NCBI RefSeq assembly: GCF_013204885.1
Contig: NZ_JABMKX010000017.1
Location: 1 to 64,000, forward strand
DNA: 64,000 nucleotides
Source: Paenibacillus tritici
GTDB lineage: Bacteria; Bacillota; Bacilli; Paenibacillales; Paenibacillaceae
Direction: 5' to 3'
This document shows positions 1 to 8,715 of this stretch, piece by piece; the stretch's first letter is position 1, and each line of letters begins with the position of its first letter. Made by a program: the position numbers and the translations under genes. The notes under the pieces were generated by a model that was not told where the DNA came from, did not search any database, and saw only the letters and a program-made list of their open reading frames with translations.

Positions 1-122
1 AATTTTACTATAACCGTAAGCGAATGCACGGCGCGCTAGGGTATCTTTCACCCATCCGTTTTGCTAAGCAATGTACTGAAAAATCCGTTGCGTGAGCGTC
101 TACTTTCTTGACAAAGGTCCAA

Positions 123-377
123 AGTGCACCTTAATTTAGCGGACGCGGGCCATCTGAGCGAATGAGGAGCATAAGTGCACCTTAATTTATCGGATGCAGG
201 CCAAATGAGCGAATGAGGAGCATAAGTGCACCTTAATTTAGCGGACGCGGGCCATCTGAGCGAATGAGGAGCATAAGTGCACCTTAATTTATCGGATGCA
301 GGCCAAATAAGCGAATGAGGAGCATAAGTGCACCTTAATTTAGCGGACGCGGGCCAGATGAGCAAATGAGGAGCATT
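123..377. repeat. 51-bp tandem repeat array, 5 units
   Basis: Five head-to-tail units begin at 123, 174, 225, 276 and 327, each exactly 51 bp. Every unit starts AGTGCACCTTAATTTA and ends GAATGAGGAGCATA or a close variant. The middle alternates between two versions, GCGGACGCGGGCCATC and TCGGATGCAGGCCAAA. The array stops 4 bp short of the VOC gene's stop codon, so it forms that gene's 3' flank. Because 51 is a multiple of three, it stays open as 17-residue repeats on the minus strand, but no start context supports translation. The same outer motifs recur in the array at 17.9-18.3 kb. Confidence 0.95.
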
Positions 378-381
378 ATTG

Positions 382-747
382 CTACAGATGCTCCGCAAGC
401 TGTACCTCGAACCCATCCGGGTCCAGGATATACAAGAAACGCAGGCTGGGATTTGGCGAGACGGGGCCACGGGCTACCGGGATTCCTTCTCTGCTTAGTT
501 CGACCATGGCCTCATCCAGCGATCCGACCTCGAACCCTACGGAGACCCCGCATTCCGGCTTCAGCGCCGGGTCACTGCCCTGTATCAGCTCCAGCTTCGG
601 CTGCCCCTCTGTGCCCAGCATGACAATCTGCCTTCCTCTGCTCTCGAATCTGCGTTCCACCGGAAGTCCCAGAATTCTGTGATAGAACTCAAGGGAAGCC
701 TCCAGGTCGCGCACTCGTAGTGTGATCCAATTCATACGGAGCTTCAT
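382..747 (-). CDS. VOC (glyoxalase/bleomycin-resistance) family protein
   Basis: A protein of about 121 residues with the single-module vicinal-oxygen-chelate pattern. It opens with a beta strand and the segment NWITLRVRDLEASLEFYHRI, has a central MLGTEGQPKLELI strand, and ends in DPDGFEVQLAE, where the glutamate is the usual metal-ligand position of the family. Such proteins are small metal-dependent lyases, dioxygenases or drug-binding proteins; the substrate cannot be read from sequence. The frame opens at an ATG at 756, but AAAGGATG lies directly on that codon. It is well spaced for the ATG at 747, so I prefer that start. The gene stands alone, convergent to nothing, with a repeat array at its 3' end. 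Confidence 0.85.
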   Translation of the reverse strand: MKLRMNWITLRVRDLEASLEFYHRILGLPVERRFESRGRQIVMLGTEGQPKLELIQGSDPALKPECGVSVGFEVGSLDEAMVELSREGIPVARGPVSPNPSLRFLYILDPDGFEVQLAEHL

Positions 748-756
748 GATTCTCAT

Positions 757-1045
757 CCTTTGCTGTAAAATTCAATTAACGCCGATGTAGGCTATATAAG
801 AGGCTCTAAAGAAATAAACAAAAAGCAAAAGAAACGGAGGGGAAATTTGGAACTGGAGGAGCGGTAGCGACCGCCTTTGTCACCGGATTTCACCCGCGAA
901 TAGCGGTATTGATCAAGAAATCTGGGGACAACAGCGGCCGGAAGTCCAAATGTTCACCGCAGTGACGATGAAGCTTCAAGTTCAATACTTTAGTGCGTCT
1001 TATATATCTGCACATTTTACCACATTAGATCAGGAGGGTATAACA
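757..1045. other. Intergenic region with hairpins, no gene seen
   Basis: Between the divergent VOC and DUF4180 genes lies about 290 bp with no convincing reading frame. It contains a perfect small hairpin GCGGT-AGCG-ACCGC at about 865-878, followed by a GC-rich stretch to about 960 whose composition differs from the A-rich sequence before it (800-830). A frame open from 950 to 1045 has no ribosome binding site and is treated as untranslated. Confidence 0.4.
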
Positions 1046-1411
1046 ATGAAGATTACAACTATAGAAGCCGGGGGAAAAGCTATTGCTGTTGTGAGCGGCA
1101 GCGAGGCTATAGTGGGTGATGTCCAGAGTGCGCTGGATCTCATGGCAACGGTTCGATATGAAACGGATTGTGACCGGATGGTGTTTCATAAGGCCCTGCT
1201 GAGCGAAGAGTTCTTCGACCTCAAAACACGGCTGGCCGGCGAGATTCTGCAGAAGTTCATCAACTATCAGGTGAAAGCGGCGGTGGTAGGTGATTTCAGC
1301 AGCTATACCAGCCGCAGCCTGCGTGATTTCATCTATGAATGCAATAACGGGAAGGATATATTTTTCGTAGCGGATGAGCAGCAGGCAGTGGAGAGATTAA
1401 GCCGGGTCTAG
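1046..1411 (+). CDS. DUF4180 domain protein
   Basis: The 121-residue product matches the length and layout I know for DUF4180. It starts MKITTIEAGGKAIAVVSG, has an internal segment with F-x-L-K-T-x-L-A-G-E-I-L-Q-K-F-x-N-Y, and then SYTSRSLRDFIYECNNG. Function is unknown for the family; the fold resembles small alpha/beta STAS-like or anti-sigma-antagonist-type proteins, which is inference only. The frame is open from 950, but AGGAGGG at 1033-1039 points clearly to the ATG at 1046. No obvious operon partner; the next gene starts 131 bp on with its own binding site. Confidence 0.8.
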   Translation: MKITTIEAGGKAIAVVSGSEAIVGDVQSALDLMATVRYETDCDRMVFHKALLSEEFFDLKTRLAGEILQKFINYQVKAAVVGDFSSYTSRSLRDFIYECNNGKDIFFVADEQQAVERLSRV

Positions 1412-1542
1412 GATTCCGCAGCAGCAGAAGCAGAGTCAGTCAGCCGGCAGACGGGCCGCTAAGCAGGCTGTAGTGGAACCCGAAACCCCGGATATGATAA
1501 GCTCATGAAATCAGGGCAGCCCTGAACTAAGGAGGGAAAGTT

Positions 1543-4473
1543 ATGAGCAGCTTAATTACAGGTGAGATCTATTCCGGGTTTCAAGTCATACGTGAAGAAT
1601 ATATCCGCGAAATTGAATCCTCCGTATATACGATGGAGCATCAGCAGAGCGGTGCACGGCTGTTATATGTGCAGAACCAGGATGACAACAAGGTGTTCAG
1701 TGTCAGCTTTCGGACTCCGCCTGCGGACAGCACGGGAGTGTTTCACATCCTGGAGCATTCGGTCCTGTGCGGCTCGGACAAATTCCCTGTGAAGGAACCG
1801 TTTGTAGAGCTGCTGAAAGGCTCGATGAAAACCTTCCTGAACGCATTTACCTTTGGGGACAAAACGATGTATCCGGTCGCCAGCCAGAATGATCAGGATT
1901 TTGCTAACCTGATGGAGGTTTATCTGGACAGCGTTTTCCGGCCGAGCATTTACAGCCAGCCGGAGATTTTTGAGCAGGAGGGCTGGCATTACGAACTGCC
2001 GCATTCCGGGGATGAGCTGATCTACAAGGGTGTGGTCTACAACGAGATGAAGGGCTCCTATTCCTCGCCGGTTACAGTATTGATCGACCGGATCAAAAAG
2101 TCGCTCTACCCCGACACGATATACCATCATTCCTCCGGGGGAGATCCGAAGGATATTCCTGCCTTGACCTATGAGCAGTTTCTGGAGGCGCACCGGAATT
2201 ACTACCATCCGTCGAACAGTTATTTCTATCTCTATGGCAGCTTGGATATTGAAGCGAGACTGCAATTTATCCATGAGGAATATCTCAGCCGCTATACCCG
2301 CAAGGAGATGGATACGTCCATTGCCCTGCAGCAGCCGACCGGCATTACCGAGCTTACGGCGGAGTATCCCATTCTGGAGACCGAGACTCCTGCGGACAAG
2401 ACGTATGTGAGCCTCAATTACGTAATGGGGACCTCTCTGGACCGGGAGCTGAATCTGGCTTTTGCTATTCTGAAAAGTATGCTGATGGACAGCAACGCGG
2501 CACCGCTGAAACAAGCTTTGCTGGAGAGCGGTCTGGGCAAGGATGTCGTTGCCTTTTATTCGGATAGTATGGTTCAGCCTATGCTCGGAATTGCATTGAC
2601 GCATTCCAATCCCTCTGCCAAAGAGGAATTCGTGAACCTGGTGAGATCAACGTTAACCCGCCTTGCAGCCGAAGGTCTGGATGAGAAGCTGGTGCTGGCC
2701 GCGGTGAACAGCAAGGAATTTGAACTGCGGGAGGCCGACTTCAGCCAGTATCCCAAGGGTCTGACCTACGGTATGGAAGCCATGAAGGCCTGGCTGTATG
2801 ATGGCTCGCCGTCCACGTATCTGGAGTATGAGGCAGCAATTACGGCAATCCGCGAACAAAGCTCGGGGCGCTATTTCGAGCGGCTGATTGAGACCTACCT
2901 GCTGAACAGCGGTCACTGTAGTGTCGTTGTGCTGAAGCCCTCTCAGACCCTTGCGGCAGAGCAGGCAGCGGCGGCCCGAAGCCGTCTGGCTGAATATAAA
3001 GCATCCCTGACTCCGGCACAGCTTGATCAGCTTGTTCTGAGCACACAGAAGCTGCTGGCCCGCCAGAATACTCCGGACGCCGCCGTGGAGCTGGAGAAGC
3101 TTCCGAAGCTGACCCTTCAGGACATTAACCCCAATGCCCCGGCCGGGGTGCCCACACAGGAGCATGTGCTGGAAGGAATCAAGGTGCTGCACCATGAAGT
3201 GGCTGCGGGAACCATTGCCTACATCAAGCTGTATTGGGATACCAGTGTGCTGACGGCAGAACAGATTCCTTATCTGGAGCTTCTGGCCAGAGTGCTTGGA
3301 CAACTGGAGACGGAAACCTACAGTATTGAGGAGCTGACCAGTGAGATCGGGATTACGACCGGGGGCATCCGTTTTCAGAACGAGGTGTTTGGCGCCAGTA
3401 AGACCGGGGAAGGAAGCTATCAGGCCAAGTTCAGCGCACGCATCAAAGTCATGCAGGGCAACATTGGCGGTTCTCTGAAGCTGCTGCACGAGCTGCTCTA
3501 TGGCAGCAATCTGGATCATCTGTCCAAGCTCCAGGAGATTGTCCGCCGGGAAGCTTCCGGCATGGAAGCGATGCTGACCCAGAAGGGCAACGAAATCGCA
3601 GCCAGCCGTGTGCTGTCGTATTTCTCGGACAGAGGGATGTATGAGGAGCAGCTGAACGGTGTGGCCTATTACCGCTTCATCAAAGAGCTTGCAAGTGACA
3701 TTGACCGGCAGGCCGATCAACTGGCGGAGACGCTGAAGGAAATCTGCGGGGTTCTGTTCAATAAGCAGAATGTCATATTGTCCGTAACCGGAACCCCGGC
3801 TGCTTATGCGGAATTCACCGCACATATGGCGGAGCTGGACCTGCGGAACCGTCCGGTTGCGTCCATGCCGTTATTGTCTGCACAGAACCAGGCGGTCAAT
3901 GAAGGCTTCATGTCGGCCAGCCAGGTGCAGTATGTCATCAAAGGGTATGACTATACGAAACTGGGTTACGCCTATTCCGGCAAGCTGCAGGTGCTCAAAA
4001 AAATCCTCAGCCTGACCTACCTATGGAATGCAGTGCGGGTCAAGGGCGGGGCGTATGGCGGAAATCTGCTCCTTCGCCGGGACGGGGTACTTATCTTCAC
4101 TTCCTACCGTGATCCGAACCTGGAAGGGACGCTGGAGATTTATGACCGGGCTTATCAGTTTGCCGCTGAATTCGCTGCGGATGAAGCGGAGATGGAGAGT
4201 GCAATCATTGGCACCCTGGCGATGCTTGACCAGCCGCTGAGTCCTGGCGCGCAAGGCCGTCAGGCGGACCGGTATTATTTCGAACAGATTAGCGCTGAAG
4301 ATCTTCAGCAGGAACGTAATGAGATTCTATCGGCCACAGCCGAAGATATAAGAAGTTATGCCGGTCTGCTTCAGGCGGTAACGCAGCAGAATTACTTCTG
4401 TGTCGTTGGCAATGAAGCCAAGCTGAAATCGGCCTCCGGCCTATTCGGCAGCCTGGAGGAACTGGTGAAGTAA
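1543..4473 (+). CDS. M16C family zinc metallopeptidase (PreP/insulinase-like)
   Basis: A 976-residue protein of the large, single-chain pitrilysin type. The inverted zinc motif HILEH is at residues 68-72 (two His ligands and the catalytic Glu). The third ligand is the Glu of NEMKG at 167-171. Two catalytic-type half domains are joined by a linker, and the C-terminal half keeps the nucleic RVKGGAYGG segment typical of M16C. Length agrees with presequence-protease/Cym1-like enzymes (about 970 residues), which degrade short unfolded peptides inside the cell. There is no signal peptide, so cytoplasmic peptide turnover is likely. The start follows AAGGAGGGAAAGTT with good spacing. The methyltransferase begins 12 bp after the stop, so they are probably co-transcribed. 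Confidence 0.93.
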   Translation: MSSLITGEIYSGFQVIREEYIREIESSVYTMEHQQSGARLLYVQNQDDNKVFSVSFRTPPADSTGVFHILEHSVLCGSDKFPVKEPFVELLKGSMKTFLNAFTFGDKTMYPVASQNDQDFANLMEVYLDSVFRPSIYSQPEIFEQEGWHYELPHSGDELIYKGVVYNEMKGSYSSPVTVLIDRIKKSLYPDTIYHHSSGGDPKDIPALTYEQFLEAHRNYYHPSNSYFYLYGSLDIEARLQFIHEEYLSRYTRKEMDTSIALQQPTGITELTAEYPILETETPADKTYVSLNYVMGTSLDRELNLAFAILKSMLMDSNAAPLKQALLESGLGKDVVAFYSDSMVQPMLGIALTHSNPSAKEEFVNLVRSTLTRLAAEGLDEKLVLAAVNSKEFELREADFSQYPKGLTYGMEAMKAWLYDGSPSTYLEYEAAITAIREQSSGRYFERLIETYLLNSGHCSVVVLKPSQTLAAEQAAAARSRLAEYKASLTPAQLDQLVLSTQKLLARQNTPDAAVELEKLPKLTLQDINPNAPAGVPTQEHVLEGIKVLHHEVAAGTIAYIKLYWDTSVLTAEQIPYLELLARVLGQLETETYSIEELTSEIGITTGGIRFQNEVFGASKTGEGSYQAKFSARIKVMQGNIGGSLKLLHELLYGSNLDHLSKLQEIVRREASGMEAMLTQKGNEIAASRVLSYFSDRGMYEEQLNGVAYYRFIKELASDIDRQADQLAETLKEICGVLFNKQNVILSVTGTPAAYAEFTAHMAELDLRNRPVASMPLLSAQNQAVNEGFMSASQVQYVIKGYDYTKLGYAYSGKLQVLKKILSLTYLWNAVRVKGGAYGGNLLLRRDGVLIFTSYRDPNLEGTLEIYDRAYQFAAEFAADEAEMESAIIGTLAMLDQPLSPGAQGRQADRYYFEQISAEDLQQERNEILSATAEDIRSYAGLLQAVTQQNYFCVVGNEAKLKSASGLFGSLEELVK

Positions 4474-4485
4474 GGAGGGGCAGGT

Positions 4486-5151
4486 ATGCAGACAACCATT
4501 CATCAGTTTAACAGGGTTGCGGAAGAATACGATTTTGTGAACACGTTACTCAATGACTATTCTTTTTTCATGAACAACCTTCCCGTGCAAACCGGGCGAG
4601 CCCTCGATGTCGGCTGCGGTTCCGGAATATTAGTGAATGAACTGTCCGCTCATTTCGGCGAGGTAATCGGTATTGATATTTCAGACGAGATGCTGGAGAT
4701 CGCCACAGTGAAGCGTCAGCCTTCCAATACTACCTATTTGAATATGGATGCCGAAAATCTCGTGTTGGTTGGAAAGTTCGACTTCATCGTGAGCAGAACC
4801 ACCTTCCACCATCTGAACGATATACCAAAGGTGATCCGCCAGCTGCAGACCCTGCTGAATGACGGCGGAAAGCTTGTAATTCTGGATAATGTATCGGAAA
4901 GAGAAACTCCGCCGGCATACGTGTACGTTGCGGGGGCGGTAATTGAGTTCATTCCCCATATCCGCAAATTCGGATTCAGGAACGCCGTCCGCATATTTAA
5001 CCACCAAACCTCGAGATCTTGGCTCGAACATGTAACATCCGATAAGTATAAATCAGAACAACAATATCACGAGTTATACAGAAGGCTATTACCTGATTGC
5101 CGTTTGCAAAAAATGGGCTGGGCTATGGGCATCGTATGGGAAAAACAGTAG
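4486..5151 (+). CDS. Class I SAM-dependent methyltransferase
   Basis: The 221-residue product contains the SAM-binding motif I LDVGCGSGILVNEL at about residues 40-53, the acidic motif-II region VIGIDISDEML, and a motif-IV-like stretch FDFIVSRTTFHHL. This is the small-molecule or UbiE/ArsM-like class I methyltransferase fold; the acceptor is not predictable. The start ATG follows GGAGGGGCAGGT. It sits 12 bp after the M16C peptidase and 27 bp before the luciferase-like gene, so the three may form one transcript. Confidence 0.88.
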   Translation: MQTTIHQFNRVAEEYDFVNTLLNDYSFFMNNLPVQTGRALDVGCGSGILVNELSAHFGEVIGIDISDEMLEIATVKRQPSNTTYLNMDAENLVLVGKFDFIVSRTTFHHLNDIPKVIRQLQTLLNDGGKLVILDNVSERETPPAYVYVAGAVIEFIPHIRKFGFRNAVRIFNHQTSRSWLEHVTSDKYKSEQQYHELYRRLLPDCRLQKMGWAMGIVWEKQ

Positions 5152-5178
5152 AATTACTGACTTCTAGGAGGAACACAA

Positions 5179-6228
5179 GTGGAACTTGGAATAAGCACCT
5201 TTGTCGAGACAACGCCTGATGTAGATACGGGGGAGACCTTGAGCCATGCTGAGCGGCTGCGCGAAGTGGTGAAGGAGATCGTACTCGCGGATCAGGTGGG
5301 ACTGGATGTATACGGCGTAGGTGAGCATCACCGGCCTGATTTTGCAGCTTCATCGCCTGCGGTGCTGATGGCTGCCGCGGCACCGCTGACGACCCGAATC
5401 CGGCTGACCAGTGCAGTCATGATTCTGTCTTCAGCCGATCCGGTACGGGTATTCCAGGATTTCGCCACACTGGACGGATTATCTGACGGCCGTGCCGAGA
5501 TTATGGTGGGGCGCGGCTCGTTCGTCGAATCGTTTCCGTTATTCGGCTATGATCTGAAGGACTATGAAGAGCTGTTTGACGAGAAGCTGGAGCTGCTGCT
5601 GAAGCTGCGTGAATCCGGCCAAGTGACCTGGAGCGGCAAGCACCGTCCGGCGATAACCCATCTGGGAATCTATCCGCGCCCGCAGCAGAACCCGCTGCCT
5701 GTATGGATTGCGAGTGCCGGAAGTCCGGAATCTGCGGTCCGTGCCGGCACCTTGGGTCTGCCTTTTGCCCTGGCGATTATCGGCAATGTGAATCCTTCCG
5801 ATTATGCCAGGCATGTGCAGCTATATAAGGAAGCAGCGGCCAAGGCCGGTCATGATGTGTCACAGCTCCCGATTGCTTCCCACTCTCATGGCTTTGTGGC
5901 AGAGAGCAATGAGCTGGCGCTGGAGAAGTTCTTCCCGTCCACTCATGCGCGGACCAATGTCCGGGCTGTGGAGAAAGGTCTGCCTCCGTATAGCCGTGCG
6001 GATTATGACGCAGCGAGCAGTATGGACGGGGCCTTGTACATAGGAGATCCGGAGACTGTTGCCCGTAAAATCATCCACCTGTATCAGCATGTGGGGATTA
6101 CGCGGTTTCTGCTCCATGTTCCGCATGGCTCCATGCCCCATGCCGAGGTCATGCAGGCGATCCGCCTCTTCGGAACCGAGGTAGCGCCAAGGGTGCGGGA
6201 GGAAGTCGCCCGTTTGAAAAAAGCCTGA
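5179..6228 (+). CDS. LLM-class flavin-dependent oxidoreductase (luciferase-like)
   Basis: The 349-residue TIM-barrel protein begins at a GTG that follows AGGAGG by 6-7 bp. Family features visible are EHHRPDF at about residue 50, the segment TTRIRLTSAVMILSSADPVRV, and the FMN-phosphate-binding stretch GRAEIMVGRGSF. Members use reduced FMN, as in bacterial luciferase or F420/FMN monooxygenases, but most of this subgroup have no assigned substrate. Last gene of a probable peptidase-methyltransferase-oxidoreductase operon; the downstream aldolase is convergent. Confidence 0.9.
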   Translation: MELGISTFVETTPDVDTGETLSHAERLREVVKEIVLADQVGLDVYGVGEHHRPDFAASSPAVLMAAAAPLTTRIRLTSAVMILSSADPVRVFQDFATLDGLSDGRAEIMVGRGSFVESFPLFGYDLKDYEELFDEKLELLLKLRESGQVTWSGKHRPAITHLGIYPRPQQNPLPVWIASAGSPESAVRAGTLGLPFALAIIGNVNPSDYARHVQLYKEAAAKAGHDVSQLPIASHSHGFVAESNELALEKFFPSTHARTNVRAVEKGLPPYSRADYDAASSMDGALYIGDPETVARKIIHLYQHVGITRFLLHVPHGSMPHAEVMQAIRLFGTEVAPRVREEVARLKKA

Positions 6229-6346
6229 CTGCTGTTGCCGCAGGATAGCTCACGTTAATCCCGGAATCCTGCCTGAAATACAACATCTTCCTGAGTAGCC
6301 TGGGCTTAACCGGACATTGTTGTCTAAAATGCAGAGTGGTTATACA

Positions 6347-6380
6347 ACAAAGAGACCCCGAGCCATTAGGCCCGGGGTCT
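6347..6380 (-). terminator. Intrinsic terminator for the aldolase gene
   Basis: Stem AGACCCCG at 6353-6360 pairs with CGGGGTCT at 6373-6380. Read on the minus strand it is followed by CTTTGTTGT, a broken U-tract. It lies 36 bp beyond the aldolase stop. Confidence 0.75.
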
Positions 6381-6415
6381 TGGTCTACCAGTGAAGAGCT
6401 GGAAGGGTAGCGGGG

Positions 6416-7303
6416 TTAAGTAATCGAAGCCTCATATATGGCCTGGATAGACGCCGCAAGGGTGCTGTTAAATTCCTCGTCTGTCTGCTGGTCGCTGAGG
6501 CCCTGGGACAAAGCACGCGAGAAGCTGGCAATAAGTCCATGCTGGCGGGCCAGCTTCTCATTGGCTTCAGCCTGGGTATATCCCCCGGACAGGGCAACGA
6601 TCCGGACCACATGGGGATCAGCGGCGAGCTCTCTGTAGAAATCATCTTCACTCGGGAGAGACAGCTTAAGCATGACCTTGACACCTTCCTCCAGAGCGGA
6701 TAACTGGGTGACCAGTTCACGCTTCAGGAGCTGCTCGGACGCCTCTTTATCCTTGCTTAGGATATCTACTTCCGGTTCAATAATCGGAACGAGCCCGGAC
6801 GCGGCGATCTGCCGGGCAAGCTCGAACTGCTGCTGCACGGCTTGCCGGATACCCTCCGGGTTAGCCTCATGAATGACGGAGCGCATCTTGGTGCCGAAGA
6901 TGTGCTTGCTGACCGCCCGCTTCAGCAGGTCGCTGAGGCCGGGAATGGGCTTCATGAGCTGAACCCCAAGTTCAGGCTCAGCCAGTCCCTGATCTATTTT
7001 GAGAAAAGGCACAATGCCCTTCTGCTCCCACAAGTAATCGGCGGTTAATTGGCCGTCTATGAAACGGTCCATCGTGTTCTCAAACAGGATCGCACCAAGA
7101 ATATGCTCCGAGTTGAAAGCTGGACTCTGAATAATGCGTGTTCTCATTCCGTGGACCATCGCGTACATCTCTTCATCACCTGAATAGCGGTCTTCCTTAA
7201 TGCCGTATTGCAGCAGCGCCTTGGGTGTACTTCCACCACTCTGGTCCAGAGCAGCTATAAAGCCTTGGCCCGTGTGAATTCTGTCCAATTGTTCGGTATT
7301 CAT
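6416..7303 (-). CDS. fda: Class I fructose-bisphosphate aldolase
   Basis: The 295-residue product matches the length of the metal-independent (Schiff-base) fructose-1,6-bisphosphate aldolase of Gram-positives such as S. aureus FdaB. Visible landmarks are GFIAALDQSGGSTPKAL at residues 14-30, IIEPEVD with the general-base Glu at 176, and VMLKLSLP, where Lys213 is the expected Schiff-base lysine. It would cleave fructose-1,6-bisphosphate to DHAP and glyceraldehyde-3-phosphate, or run in reverse in gluconeogenesis. Monocistronic and leftward; AGAAGGGA precedes the start with a rather long gap of about 13 bp. A class II aldolase is common in this phylum, so this may be the second enzyme. Confidence 0.93.
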   Translation of the reverse strand: MNTEQLDRIHTGQGFIAALDQSGGSTPKALLQYGIKEDRYSGDEEMYAMVHGMRTRIIQSPAFNSEHILGAILFENTMDRFIDGQLTADYLWEQKGIVPFLKIDQGLAEPELGVQLMKPIPGLSDLLKRAVSKHIFGTKMRSVIHEANPEGIRQAVQQQFELARQIAASGLVPIIEPEVDILSKDKEASEQLLKRELVTQLSALEEGVKVMLKLSLPSEDDFYRELAADPHVVRIVALSGGYTQAEANEKLARQHGLIASFSRALSQGLSDQQTDEEFNSTLAASIQAIYEASIT

Positions 7304-7476
7304 GGATTGTGGTCATTCCCTTCTGCAAGCTGAGATGGTGACTTCATCTGTCTAGTATAGCACTTCCGCATCAGGACATACATCCGGCCCGGCAGAGCTT
7401 TCCATTTGAGTTGAGAGATATGGTATGTTACCTTGTTCAATAGGATGGTATGATAGAAAGTGGGGTGAATTTAATT

Positions 7477-8124
7477 ATGACAAATGAAACAACCAACGAG
7501 ACTACGAATGAGACAACGAACGAGGAAGCAGAAGCTGCCGAGAAAGTCATGACTGAAGAGAATTGGAATGAGCTGCTTAAGGCTGTTTTTCATAACGGCA
7601 TTGTAGCTCTAAAAATGAGCTTCAGTGATGTGGAGGGTCAGGTTCTGAACCTCGACACCTACGGCCCGGTATTTGTGTACCGCGTGAAGGATAATGAGAA
7701 CGCTGACTACTACTGCGGATTCTTCCTTCGTGAGCTGGCTGGCAGATTCCAGTCCGGCAACAGCCCGGAGATCTGGATGGCTTCCTTCTTCCACGAGATG
7801 ATGAAGACCAAGGGTGGCAACACTATGCCTAAGCCTCTCGCCAGCGAAGAGGAAGCTAAGGCGGTTGTCGATAATGTGCTCGTTCCGATGTGCATCTCAG
7901 CGGTAACGGAGGAGTTCGCACCGGAGCAGGTACACGCCGGCCTGGCCTGGAACGAGGAGCATGGACCGGTCTTTGAAGCAGGCTTCCCTGCGGTCACTGA
8001 AGGGAATAACGTATGCGCGATTCCGCTCCATCTGTTATTGACGCATTTGCAGCTCAACCGTGATCCTTCGGAGCTGCTCGTCCAAGGCATGTATAAGATC
8101 CGTGAAGAGCACGGAATGGAGTAG
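7477..8124 (+). CDS. Conserved hypothetical protein with T-N-E-T repeat at N-terminus
   Basis: I do not recognise this 215-residue protein. It has no signal peptide or membrane segment and is acidic. The N-terminus (MTNETTNETTNETTNEE) is encoded by about four copies of a 12-bp direct repeat, a likely slippage tract. The rest is well-folded-looking alpha/beta sequence with W-rich patches. The start chosen is the ATG at 7477, which follows GGGGTGAATTTAATT; the frame is open a little upstream from 7450 without a binding site. It is followed by a strong terminator, so the gene is monocistronic. Confidence 0.75.
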   Translation: MTNETTNETTNETTNEEAEAAEKVMTEENWNELLKAVFHNGIVALKMSFSDVEGQVLNLDTYGPVFVYRVKDNENADYYCGFFLRELAGRFQSGNSPEIWMASFFHEMMKTKGGNTMPKPLASEEEAKAVVDNVLVPMCISAVTEEFAPEQVHAGLAWNEEHGPVFEAGFPAVTEGNNVCAIPLHLLLTHLQLNRDPSELLVQGMYKIREEHGME

Positions 8125-8158
8125 TACGGCAATAACGGCTTCATCTTTGCAAAAGCAT

Positions 8159-8187
8159 AAACCGCCTCCGTTGGAGAGCGGTTTTTT
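8159..8187 (+). terminator. Intrinsic terminator
   Basis: AAACCGCCTCC pairs with GGAGAGCGGTTTT across a GTT loop, with a bulge, followed by a run of six T. It ends the hypothetical gene that stops at 8124. Confidence 0.85.
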
Positions 8188-8296
8188 GCTGTGCTCAGGC
8201 TGACAAGGAAGCGCAGCATCAGGTTTTAAAATGTAGATGGGCTTGATGAGGCCTGAAGGACTAAAAGAGTGAAGTCATTGGGAGAATGTATGCTAA

Positions 8297-8398
8297 AAAC
8301 CGAACATAATTGGACTGGGTGCACCGCGTAGGCCAAATGTAATCGAAAAACCGCACACAATTGGACTGGGTGCACCTCGTAGGCCGTGCGTTTATCGC
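8297..8398. repeat. 51-bp repeat, 2 units (AAACCG-ATTGGACTGG family)
   Basis: Units start at 8297 and 8348. Each contains CACAATTGGACTGGGTGCACC (or a one-base variant), then CGTAGGCC, and ends near ATGTAATCG. It is the same family as the array at 63.57-63.74 kb, and its reverse complement carries the TTCGGTTTT-type hairpin core shared with the 41.6-kb array. Confidence 0.9.
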
Positions 8399-8715
8399 AG
8401 GTTGTGCCAGAAGTATTTTCACAGAAAAACCCAATACAATATTAAGCGGTCTCGTCTTACAGCTCCTATTCACCAATTGAACTCTGATGCTCTACAGTGT
8501 CTTCCGAAGGTCAGCAAGCCCATGTATGCCGGGTTCGCTAAATTGTCAAAAATGAAGTTCTTACCGGAAGCAAAAACGATATATATGGGATGTAGCGCAT
8601 GAGGGCGTTATCAGAGGCCATAATCGAAACCGGTTGGGTAAGGTTTCAACTGCACGAATGGACACGTGCATTGAAATAAGGCTGGCAATTCTGAATAGCA
8701 AAGAGGAGGACAACG
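8399..8715. other. Intergenic, no gene supported
   Basis: About 317 bp before the glucanase gene. A GTG-initiated frame (8402-8602) has no ribosome binding site and no recognisable product. A short inverted repeat GCACG/CGTGC occurs near 8654-8671. I see no terminator or confident promoter. Confidence 0.4.

Noticed and set aside
48..470. 140-residue frame on the minus strand made of 17-residue repeats (APHSLIWPASDKLRCTY type)
   Set aside because: It is a by-product of the 51-bp array, which is a multiple of three. There is no ribosome binding site and it runs into the VOC gene on the same strand in another frame.
2653..3825. 390-residue antisense frame within the M16C peptidase gene, and a 313-residue one at 1663-2604
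   Set aside because: They mirror codon usage of the opposite, clearly conserved zinc peptidase and have no family resemblance.
8402..8602. 66-residue GTG-initiated frame after the 8.3-kb repeats
   Set aside because: No ribosome binding site, no recognisable product, and it starts in repeat-derived sequence.
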